A stretch of DNA of 5,290 nt from a bacterium (lineage in GTDB: Bacteria > Cyanobacteriota > Sericytochromatia > S15B-MN24 > VGJW01): contig JAJYIO010000231.1 of the NCBI GenBank assembly GCA_021790035.1, positions 1-5,290 of the forward strand, given 5' to 3'. Below, piece after piece: positions 1-5,288 of this stretch. Under the pieces are notes generated by a model that was not told where the DNA came from, made no database searches, and saw only the letters and a program-made list of their open reading frames with translations. Position 1 is the stretch's first letter. The number at the start of each line of letters is the position of its first letter. Both the position numbers and the translations under genes were made by a program.

Positions 1-24
1 GTAGCGGGTCATGAATAGTCCAGG

Positions 25-1014
25 CTAGCGGGCGAAGCCATCCAACCGCATGCGGGCCCAGACGGTGGCCCCCAGGGCGCCCGCGTGGTCGCCCAGCTCG
101 CTCGCCACGATGCGGGGCGGCTGGCCCGGACGCGGCATCGCGCGGGCCAGGGCGGCCTGGCGGATGGGCGCGACCATGGCGTCGCCGAACTTCTCGACCA
201 TCCCGCCGCCCAGGACCACCACCTCGGGATCCACGACGTTCAGGAGATTTCCCACCAAGATGGCAAGGTAGTGGCGCGAGCGCTCGAGGAGTTCGAGGAC
301 GACCTTGTCCCCGCCGCTCGCCGCGGCCAGGAGGACACTGGCCGTGATGCGATCCTTGTTCTTGTCTCGCATGATCTGCGGCACCAGGGTCTTCCTGCGC
401 GCTGAGATCGCGGCCTCGATGTCGCGGGCGATCGCCGACCGGCTGGCAACGGCCTCGACACAGCCATTCTGCCCGCATCCGCAGCGCGGCCCGTCGGGGA
501 CCACCGCCATGTGACCGATCTCGCCGGCTGCGCCGTGCGACCCGCGGTATAGCTCGCCACCGAGGATCATGCCACCGCCGATGCCCGTGCCCACCCATAT
601 CGCCACCGCGTTGCGCGCCCCCCGAGCCGCTCCGAACGCGTGCTCGCCCATCACGGCGACCTGTACGTCGTTGGCCACGAAGCTGGGCAGATCGAGGGCA
701 TCCTCGAGGTGCCTCGCCAGGGGGACGTCGAGCCAGTCGAGGTTGGTGGCCTTGGCGATGAACCCCGTCTCGAGGTCGACCGAGCCCGGCGCGCCGATGC
801 CAAGGGCCTTGAGCTTGGACACCTTGACGTCGGCCTTCCTGGCTGCCTTCTGCACGATCCGGGCGACCTCGGCGACCACCGGACCCGGATCCGGGCCGTC
901 GTGCGGTGTATCGGCCTCCGCGGTGGCAAGCACCTGACCGCGGGCGTCGGCGATCACGGCCAGGAGGCTGGTAGCTCCCAGGTCGATGCCAACGATGGGT
1001 ACATCACGCTTCAA
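25..1014 (-). CDS. ROK-family sugar kinase (probable glucokinase), TTG start
   Basis: The 329-residue product has the full set of ROK (repressor/ORF/kinase) family marks. These are an N-terminal phosphate-binding motif DLGATS (residues 11-16), the catalytic Asp in FVAND (D116), GTGIGGG (142-148), GEIGH (164-168), the zinc-binding CxCGxxGCxE (Cys178, Cys180, Cys185, with His168 as the likely fourth ligand), and a C-terminal VVVLGGG (265-271). The length is normal for a ROK kinase, and there is no N-terminal helix-turn-helix, so it is a cytoplasmic enzyme rather than a NagC/XylR-type repressor. It most likely phosphorylates glucose with ATP, but substrate specificity among ROK kinases (glucose, fructose, ManNAc, GlcNAc) cannot be fixed here. 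The TTG start at 1014 is chosen because homology begins at once (KRDVPIVGIDLG) and a GGGAGG site (1022-1027) sits 7 nt upstream. The next upstream ATG (1197) would add 61 residues of non-homologous sequence lying inside the flavoprotein gene. It overlaps that gene by 11 bp, indicating coupled translation. Confidence 0.93.
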   Translation of the reverse strand: MKRDVPIVGIDLGATSLLAVIADARGQVLATAEADTPHDGPDPGPVVAEVARIVQKAARKADVKVSKLKALGIGAPGSVDLETGFIAKATNLDWLDVPLARHLEDALDLPSFVANDVQVAVMGEHAFGAARGARNAVAIWVGTGIGGGMILGGELYRGSHGAAGEIGHMAVVPDGPRCGCGQNGCVEAVASRSAIARDIEAAISARRKTLVPQIMRDKNKDRITASVLLAAASGGDKVVLELLERSRHYLAILVGNLLNVVDPEVVVLGGGMVEKFGDAMVAPIRQAALARAMPRPGQPPRIVASELGDHAGALGATVWARMRLDGFAR

Positions 1015-2242
1015 CGGCGGGCCTCCCGGAAAGCAGGCGGTCGATTTGAGCCGCCAGGGCGAAAGAACGGGTGACGCAGTCCTCGATCGACAGGCCCAGG
1101 AAGTAATTACCCGCCAGCAGCACGCCCGTGTCGGCCATGAGGGTATCGAGGCGCCGCATGCTGTCCGCGTGGGCCGTGCCCAGCGACGGCAGCGCATTTT
1201 CCTTGACGACGAGGTTCTGGAAATCGGCCCGCGGTACGCCGAGGACCTCCTCGATGCGCGTGAGGTTGCTGGCCATGTCGTCGTCGCGGAAGTGGAAGGT
1301 GAACCCGCGCAGGGTCGAATCCGGGACCACGTCTCGAGAGACGACCGAGTAGAAGCGATCGCCCGACGATACGATTCCCGCCAGCGGCCGCATCGCTATG
1401 CGGTCCCGCCGCACCGCGACTCCAACGTAATACAGCGGATTCATGCGGATGGCGGCCAGCAGCCGGGCAGCATCCGGAACCATCGGCTCCACCAGCCGCG
1501 CCGCCTCGGGTGGGGGAACCGCCAGGGCGATCGCCCGGCTGACCCGCACCTGGCCGTTCTCGAGCCGCAACGAGAACCCGTCGTTCGTTCGAGAGATGGC
1601 CTCGACGCCCGAGCCCGTCTCGACCGTCAGGCCGGGCTGGCTGGCCAGCGCCTCGGCGACGGTCTTCACCCCGCCCGCGAGAGTGAAGCTGCGGCGAAAG
1701 TCCTTGCGCCGACCCGGTCGCTTCTTGAAGAGGAACTCCGCGCCGAACTCGCGGGTGTCCTGGCAGGCGACGGCATCGAAGAGCGCGCCGAACACACGAT
1801 CGTAGTTGCCGGATCCGACGATCGACCCGTAGTACGAGGCGACCGTCCGACCGACCCTGGACGAGGTGAAAAGCCTCGGAACCGACACCAGGAGTTCGAA
1901 GGCATTGAGCTGCGACGGGATCGAGCGGAGTTTGCCCCCGACCCGTACGAAGAATCCCAGCTTCAACCGGCCGAGGATCCGGTCGACGAGGCTCCGCTCC
2001 TCGATCAGGGAGATGAGGTTGGCGTAGGAGTTGTAGCAGGTATGGGCGCCAAGCTCCTGCCAGAACGACTCCGAACCGGCCTGCACGCGGGTGGTCGCGA
2101 GACACCCGCCGGCCTCCTCGGCCTTGTCGACGACCAGAACCCGGCGTCCCGAAGCGACGGCCCGGCTGGCCAGAGAAAGGCCACTGATGCCGGCGCCGAC
2201 GACGATCAGGTCGTGGGTCGAGGTTGTCGGTTCAAGCCCCAT
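1004..2242 (-). CDS. FAD-dependent amine oxidase / protoporphyrinogen-oxidase-like flavoprotein
   Basis: The 412-residue protein opens with a Rossmann dinucleotide-binding motif, LIVVGAGISGLSLA (residues 12-25). An acidic residue ends the second strand (VVD, D39) and a GG follows at 45-46, the usual FAD-binding start of the amine-oxidase superfamily. The C-terminus carries the matching flavin-contact motif GNYFLGLSIEDCV (378-390), which closely resembles the end of HemY/HemG-type protoporphyrinogen IX oxidases. The middle (about 100-300) would be the substrate domain and shows no signature I can assign. The protein is somewhat short for HemY (about 450-470 aa), and no other heme gene is visible, so the substrate is unproven: it could oxidise protoporphyrinogen, or an isoprenoid or amine. 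It has no signal peptide and is probably cytoplasmic or membrane-associated. The ATG at 2242 has the strong site GAGGAAGGA at 2249-2257, 6 nt upstream. Its stop overlaps the start of the ROK kinase. Confidence 0.88.
   Translation of the reverse strand: MGLEPTTSTHDLIVVGAGISGLSLASRAVASGRRVLVVDKAEEAGGCLATTRVQAGSESFWQELGAHTCYNSYANLISLIEERSLVDRILGRLKLGFFVRVGGKLRSIPSQLNAFELLVSVPRLFTSSRVGRTVASYYGSIVGSGNYDRVFGALFDAVACQDTREFGAEFLFKKRPGRRKDFRRSFTLAGGVKTVAEALASQPGLTVETGSGVEAISRTNDGFSLRLENGQVRVSRAIALAVPPPEAARLVEPMVPDAARLLAAIRMNPLYYVGVAVRRDRIAMRPLAGIVSSGDRFYSVVSRDVVPDSTLRGFTFHFRDDDMASNLTRIEEVLGVPRADFQNLVVKENALPSLGTAHADSMRRLDTLMADTGVLLAGNYFLGLSIEDCVTRSFALAAQIDRLLSGRPAVEA
1022..1027 (-). promoter_or_regulatory. 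Ribosome binding site deciding the TTG start of the ROK kinase
   Basis: On the minus strand the sequence reads GGGAGG, then 7 nt, then TTG. It lies inside the last codons of the upstream flavoprotein gene. It supports a start at 1014 rather than the ATG at 1197. Confidence 0.7.
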
Positions 2243-2248
2243 GTAGCG

Positions 2249-2257
2249 TCCTTCCTC
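2249..2257 (-). promoter_or_regulatory. Ribosome binding site of the flavoprotein gene
   Basis: On the minus strand this reads GAGGAAGGA, 6 nt before the ATG at 2242. It is an excellent match to the anti-Shine-Dalgarno sequence and supports that start. Confidence 0.75.
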
Positions 2258-2270
2258 ACCGCGGACTTTC

Positions 2271-2276
2271 AGTATA
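2271..2276 (-). promoter_or_regulatory. Putative -10 box for the leftward operon
   Basis: The minus strand reads TATACT (5 of 6 to the sigma-70 consensus) in one of the few AT-rich spots of the intergenic region. It predicts a transcript start near 2264 and a leader of about 22 nt, just long enough to hold the ribosome binding site at 2249-2257. The -35 position (about GGCGGA) is poor, so the promoter may need an activator or depend on a different sigma factor. Confidence 0.45.
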
Positions 2277-2393
2277 ACCGCTAATCGGGCGCATCCGCCG
2301 CCTGGCCCGCTTCCGGCGGTCCGGCCCCGGTCAGATCGACGCTGGACCTGCCCCAGATGGACCCGTCCCGTGCGCCCCCTGCTTCCCGGTCTG
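2277..2393. other. Divergent intergenic spacer
   Basis: This GC-rich spacer separates the two divergent promoters. I see no open reading frame with homology and no RNA gene. The only structure is a weak 5-bp inverted repeat (CCGCC at 2298-2302, GGCGG at 2315-2319) with a 12-nt loop, which is unremarkable at this base composition. Confidence 0.5.
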
Positions 2394-2432
2394 CTTAAGC
2401 CGCCCTTAGCAAGATCTTTACCCTCTTAACCG
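2394..2432 (+). promoter_or_regulatory. Tandem 8-bp direct repeats, Pho-box-like operator
   Basis: Four related octamers lie head to tail: CTTAAGCC (2394), CTTAGCAA (2405), CTTTACCC (2416) and CTTAACCG (2425). The first three start exactly 11 bp apart (8-bp repeats with 3-bp spacers); the fourth starts 9 bp after the third. Direct repeats with an 11-bp period are the typical target of OmpR/PhoB-family response regulators. The CTTAACCT-like core resembles the cyanobacterial SphR (PhoB) Pho box more than the E. coli CTGTCAT form. The array occupies the -35 region of the downstream promoter, as in activator-dependent PhoB promoters. The repeats are seen directly; the identity of the regulator is inferred. 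Confidence 0.45.
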
Positions 2433-2437
2433 ATAAT
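2432..2437 (+). promoter_or_regulatory. Putative -10 box of a leaderless promoter
   Basis: GATAAT (5 of 6 to TATAAT) ends 5 bp before the ATG at 2443, which would place the transcript start at or within one base of the A of the start codon. No Shine-Dalgarno sequence is present between 2401 and 2442. The expected -35 position (about 2409-2414) falls inside the tandem repeats and is not a consensus hexamer, consistent with activation by a bound regulator. Confidence 0.45.
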
Positions 2438-2442
2438 CCGGT

Positions 2443-3873
2443 ATGCGGTTCCGGACCCTGCTCCTGACGCTCGCCACCCTTCTGGCGGGTTGTGGGCTCC
2501 AGGGTTCTCCGTTCGGATTCTCCACCGACAACGTCGCCGATTCCACGAGCCAGCTGAGCGTGACCGGGCGGTATCTGGTCCACTTCCGTGATGCCGTGTC
2601 GACGCCGGATCAGGCCGCCGCCCTGGCCGCAGCCGGTGATTCCCTGGTTCGCGACATCACTCCGCTGGGCGTTTGCATCGTGACTTCCAGCCAGGCCGGC
2701 GCGGGCCTCGATGCGCAGCTCGTGGACTACGTCGAGCCCGATGGACCGGTCGCGGCGCCGGCCCTTCTCGACGGCAACGGGCAACCGGTGCAAGCCCGAT
2801 CCGGGTGGAGCCCGACCAGCCTGACCGCGGCGAACACCCTCGGGGGGGCCGGCGTGCAGTCGGTGGGACCGCCCAGCTCCCTGCTCCGGTCCCAGGCCCT
2901 CGGCGCCGGGAACGGCGTCTCGGTCAACGATCCCCTCGTCGCCGACCAGTGGGGGCTGTCGGCAGTCCACGCCCAGCAGGCCTGGGAGCAAACGATGGGC
3001 CAGGGCATCGTCGTCGCCGTGATCGACACCGGTGTCGATCTCTCACATCCCGACCTCGCCGGCAACCTCGTGTCGGGGATCAGTTTCGTCGACAGCGTGC
3101 AGGGTCCGTCCGGGTCGGCCGACGACGCTCGCGTGGTGCCCTTCCACAACGTCGGCCCGGTGGATGACAATGGCCACGGCACGCACGTAGCGGGCATCAT
3201 CGCCGCCGAGGCCAACGACGGCATCGGGGGGGCCGGGGTGGCGCCTCTCTGCAAGATCATGCCGGTCAAGGTCCTGGCCTACAACACGAAGGGTCTCGAG
3301 GGCGACGTCGCCTCCGGTATCATCTGGGCGGTCGACCACGGGGCGCGCATCCTCAATCTGAGCCTGGGTGGCGTGGGCGGCAGCCAGACCCTGGCGCGGG
3401 CCGTCGCCTATGCTGAAGCGCACGGTGCCCTGATCGTGGCCGCGATGGGCAACGACGGGCAGGATCCGACCCTGCATTACGGGGCGGATGCCGAGTTCCC
3501 GGCGTCCTTGCCCGGGGTCGTGGCGGTGGGCGCGACGATGGCCGACGGGGAGGTGGCTGCCTATTCCAATCACGGCAGCTGGATCTCGCTCGCGGCCCCG
3601 GGCTCGGGAATCCTGTCGACCACCCCGACCTACCCCGTCTTCGAGGACCTGCAGCCGGGCTATGACATCCTGAGCGGCACGTCGATGGCCACGCCGTTCG
3701 TCTCGGGCACCGCGGCGTTGATCTGGTCGGAAAACCCCTCCTGGACCGCAGATCAGGTCCGCCAGCGGCTGTTCCACAGCGCCACGGACCTCCTGTTCCC
3801 GGGATTCGACGATTCCACGGGCTGGGGGCAGGTGAACGCCGCGGCGGCGGTCGGCGCGCAGGCCGTCTCGTAG
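2443..3873 (+). CDS. Subtilisin-like (S8 family) serine protease lipoprotein
   Basis: The 476-residue protein starts with a lipoprotein signal peptide: MRFR, a hydrophobic stretch, then the lipobox LAGC with Cys17 as the predicted lipidated residue. It should therefore be exported and membrane-anchored. Residues 42-105 (GRYLVHFRD to YVEPDGPVAA) look like an inhibitor I9 propeptide, whose YVEPD ending is typical. A low-complexity Gly/Ser/Pro/Ala linker follows (about 106-160). The peptidase S8 domain spans about 165-470. It has all catalytic residues: Asp195 in VVAVIDTGVD, His245 in NGHGTHVAG, oxyanion Asn337 in AAMGND, and Ser414 in SGTSMATPFVSG. It ends with the usual GWGQVNAAAAV and has no extra C-terminal domain. 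The enzyme should be active after removal of the propeptide; its substrates are unknown. The ATG at 2443 is fixed by the signal peptide, although no ribosome binding site precedes it. Two non-lipobox cysteines (78 and 270) are present. Two identical G7 tracts lie within the gene. Confidence 0.96.
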   Translation: MRFRTLLLTLATLLAGCGLQGSPFGFSTDNVADSTSQLSVTGRYLVHFRDAVSTPDQAAALAAAGDSLVRDITPLGVCIVTSSQAGAGLDAQLVDYVEPDGPVAAPALLDGNGQPVQARSGWSPTSLTAANTLGGAGVQSVGPPSSLLRSQALGAGNGVSVNDPLVADQWGLSAVHAQQAWEQTMGQGIVVAVIDTGVDLSHPDLAGNLVSGISFVDSVQGPSGSADDARVVPFHNVGPVDDNGHGTHVAGIIAAEANDGIGGAGVAPLCKIMPVKVLAYNTKGLEGDVASGIIWAVDHGARILNLSLGGVGGSQTLARAVAYAEAHGALIVAAMGNDGQDPTLHYGADAEFPASLPGVVAVGATMADGEVAAYSNHGSWISLAAPGSGILSTTPTYPVFEDLQPGYDILSGTSMATPFVSGTAALIWSENPSWTADQVRQRLFHSATDLLFPGFDDSTGWGQVNAAAAVGAQAVS

Positions 3874-3893
3874 TCGCAGGGGCGACCTGCGGC
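3873..3893 (+). terminator. Hairpin at the S8 protease stop codon (possible weak terminator)
   Basis: CGCAGG (3875-3880) pairs with CCTGCG (3886-3891) around a GGCGA loop, and a G·U and a G-C pair extend the stem to 8 bp. It begins at the last base of the TAG stop codon. The following sequence (AGAAAGG) has no T-tract, so it is not a classical intrinsic terminator. It could instead stabilise the 3' end, or allow partial read-through into the next gene. Confidence 0.35.
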
Positions 3894-3928
3894 AGAAAGG
3901 ATTCGCACCTGATCCTGCCCCGTCTCCT

Positions 3929-3938
3929 TGTTACAAAT
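3929..3938 (+). promoter_or_regulatory. Possible extended -10 promoter before the DUF3419 gene
   Basis: TGTTACAAAT is the only AT-rich patch in the gap between the two rightward genes. It fits an extended -10 (TG, one base, then TACAAA, 4 of 6 to TATAAT). No convincing -35 is visible. If used, transcription would start near 3944. The gene could equally be read from the promoter ahead of the protease. Confidence 0.25.
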
Positions 3939-3975
3939 GCCAGCCGGCCGGGCATCTTTGCCTGGCTCGGGCCAG
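3939..3975 (+). other. Competing inverted repeats in the DUF3419 leader
   Basis: GCCAG (3939-3943), CTGGC (3962-3966) and GCCAG (3971-3975) can form either of two mutually exclusive 5-bp stems. A GGCA/TGCC stem (3951-3962) also fits. The 3' hairpin lies just before a GGGAGG (3977-3982). The stems are short and expected fairly often at this GC content, so a regulatory role is speculative. Confidence 0.2.
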
Positions 3976-4033
3976 CGGGAGGGTGCGAGCTCCGGATGGC
4001 CCGAGCGCCGGGCGCCTGGCCGGATCGTTCCCG

Positions 4034-5149
4034 ATGCCGCTAGCGGACGAGATGGGCGAATCCTACTTCAACAAGCTCAACTACACGCTCTCGAACGAGG
4101 ACACCGCGCTCGAGCTGGGCGTCTTGCCGGAGCAGACCGGCCACGTCGTGGCCATCGCCGGAAGCGGGTCGCGGGTCTTGCCACTGTTCGCCAGACACCC
4201 CGGGGTCATGACCTGCCTCGATCGCTCCCCTGCGCAGCTCGCGCTGACCGAACTGCGGGTGGAATCGGTGCGTGCGCTCTCGCATCGGGATTTCTTGACC
4301 TTCTGGGGCTATCCCACTCGAGACGGGGTCAGGATCCGGCCCGAAGAGCGCAAGGCGGTCTTCGATTCCCTGCCCCTGTCCGACGCGGCCAGGTCCTTGC
4401 TGCTGTCTCATTTCGAACAGACCGCGTGGGACTCCATCTTGTACTCCGGAAGCTGGGAGACCGCCATGGGCAGCCTGGCCCGCATGGTGACACGTGTCAT
4501 GGGTGCGAAGGCGCAGGCGTTCTTCGAGTGCCGCACGCCCGAAGAGGCGAGCACGTTCCTGGCCCGAGCGTTCCCGCACATGCGCTGGTCCCTGCTGGTG
4601 GCCCTGCTTGGAAACGCGAGCGTATTCAACGCCCTGCTGTACAAGGGCCGTCATCCGAAAAAGAACGTTCGCGATACCTACTACGGTTACTACAAGCGCA
4701 GTTTCGACCGGCTATTTCGCCAGGCCCCGGCCCGTCGTAACTTCTTCTTGCAGCTCATCATGCTAGGGCGCCTGGAATTCGCGGAGGGACTGCCTGTCGA
4801 GGCCGATCTTGCGATCTTCGAGGCGATGAAGGCCGGGATCGGTTCGGCGGACATCCGTTACGTGGAGAGCGACGTCCTGGACGCGCTGGCCCTGGCGACC
4901 CCCGCGGTGGGGCTCGTATCGCTGTCGGATGTGGGCTCGTACTTCGATCGCAGGACCGAGTCCGAGTTCCTGCAGCGCCTCAAGCCGGGACTAGAACCCG
5001 GTGCGCGGGTGGTCTGCCGCTACTACTTCCGGATACCCGAGAACGTCGACACCACTGGATTCGAGGATAAGACGCGGGACTTCTCGGACCTGATCGCCGC
5101 AGAACGCACCCAGGTGTATGCGATCCACGTGTGGCAGCGCGCGAAATGA
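4034..5149 (+). CDS. DUF3419-family protein, BtaA-like 3-amino-3-carboxypropyl transferase
   Basis: The 371-residue protein matches, by pattern, the DUF3419 family that includes BtaA. BtaA transfers the 3-amino-3-carboxypropyl group of S-adenosylmethionine to diacylglycerol, the first step of betaine-lipid (DGTS) synthesis. Visible features are YFNKLNYTLSNEDTALE near the N-terminus (about 12-27), a nucleotide-binding-like strand and loop VVAIAGSGSRVL (38-49), the strand-2 acidic residue with the PAQ motif CLDRSPAQLALTELR (61-75), and DFLTFWGYP (86-94). At the C-terminus are SLSDVGSYF (296-304) and PGARVVCRYYFR (322-333), in the layout of a SAM-dependent class I fold. The length is near the family norm (BtaA about 415). 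No signal peptide is present; BtaA enzymes are membrane-associated. No partner N-methyltransferase (BtaB) is in the window, so the acceptor is uncertain. The start is also uncertain: GTG 3983 has GGGAGG directly abutting it (too close), ATG 4034 and ATG 4052 have weak sites, and homology begins near 4064, so 4034 is a compromise. Confidence 0.85.
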   Translation: MPLADEMGESYFNKLNYTLSNEDTALELGVLPEQTGHVVAIAGSGSRVLPLFARHPGVMTCLDRSPAQLALTELRVESVRALSHRDFLTFWGYPTRDGVRIRPEERKAVFDSLPLSDAARSLLLSHFEQTAWDSILYSGSWETAMGSLARMVTRVMGAKAQAFFECRTPEEASTFLARAFPHMRWSLLVALLGNASVFNALLYKGRHPKKNVRDTYYGYYKRSFDRLFRQAPARRNFFLQLIMLGRLEFAEGLPVEADLAIFEAMKAGIGSADIRYVESDVLDALALATPAVGLVSLSDVGSYFDRRTESEFLQRLKPGLEPGARVVCRYYFRIPENVDTTGFEDKTRDFSDLIAAERTQVYAIHVWQRAK

Positions 5150-5237
5150 GTCCCCCACCGGCTGCGCCGACACTCTCGAATGAAACGCCACCTGCCGAGC
5201 GGGGCCACGCAGCAGCTTGCCCGCAGCGGGGGGTAGT

Positions 5238-5262
5238 TTGCGGGGGGCAAGGCCCCCTGCAA
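5238..5262. repeat. Strong 11-bp inverted repeat downstream of the DUF3419 gene
   Basis: TTGCGGGGGGC (5238-5248) pairs with GCCCCCTGCAA (5252-5262) around a 3-nt AAG loop, with a single G·U wobble. It is very stable. No T-tract follows on either strand, so it may be a transcription roadblock, an RNA 3'-end stabiliser or part of a dispersed palindromic element. It is the centre of three consecutive hairpins. Confidence 0.6.
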
Positions 5263-5266
5263 GTCC

Positions 5267-5288
5267 CTGCCCCGAAGGGGAGTTTCTC
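5267..5288 (+). terminator. Putative intrinsic terminator of the rightward unit
   Basis: CCCC (5270-5273) pairs with GGGG (5277-5280) around a GAA loop; T5268-A5281 and C5267-G5282 extend the stem past a bulged G. The short pyrimidine tail TTTCTC follows (5283-5288). The T-tract is weak, but the position about 120 bp after the DUF3419 stop, next to the strong upstream hairpin, fits a terminator. On the minus strand the loop contains TTCG, so it could also act on a gene arriving from the right. Confidence 0.4.

Noticed and set aside
1..12. A minus-strand ATG at 12 (ATG ACC CGC TAC) with GGA 6 nt upstream, 12 bp after the kinase stop
   Set aside because: It could be the start of a third operon gene running off the left edge, but four codons are too few to support a call.
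1015..1197. N-terminal extension of the ROK kinase to the ATG at 1197
   Set aside because: It would add 61 residues of Cys/Trp/Arg-rich sequence with no homology, fully inside the flavoprotein gene. The TTG at 1014 has a good ribosome binding site and the ROK fold begins there.
2219..2242. The flavoprotein N-terminus MGLEPTTS, a peptide often seen in spurious database entries
   Set aside because: Here it is followed directly by a genuine FAD-binding motif in the same frame, so the resemblance is coincidental.
986..2284. A 432-codon open frame on the plus strand, opposite the flavoprotein
   Set aside because: It is highly charged and rich in Arg, Asp and Gly with no family motif. It is the antisense shadow of a gene whose minus-strand product has clear FAD-binding motifs and a good ribosome binding site.
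3043..3955. Long minus-strand open frames opposite the S8 protease
   Set aside because: These are GC-driven shadows. The plus strand encodes an intact S8 protease with all catalytic residues.
3983..4033. GTG 3983 as the start of the DUF3419 gene
   Set aside because: The GGGAGG site directly abuts the GTG, leaving no spacing. The 17 extra residues are Gly/Pro/Ala-rich and lie outside the recognisable family region. It remains possible, but ATG 4034 is preferred.
3928..4740. A 270-codon open frame on the plus strand in another frame overlapping the DUF3419 gene
   Set aside because: Its composition is Arg/Ala/Gly-rich without recognisable motifs, and the overlapping frame matches a known family along its whole length.
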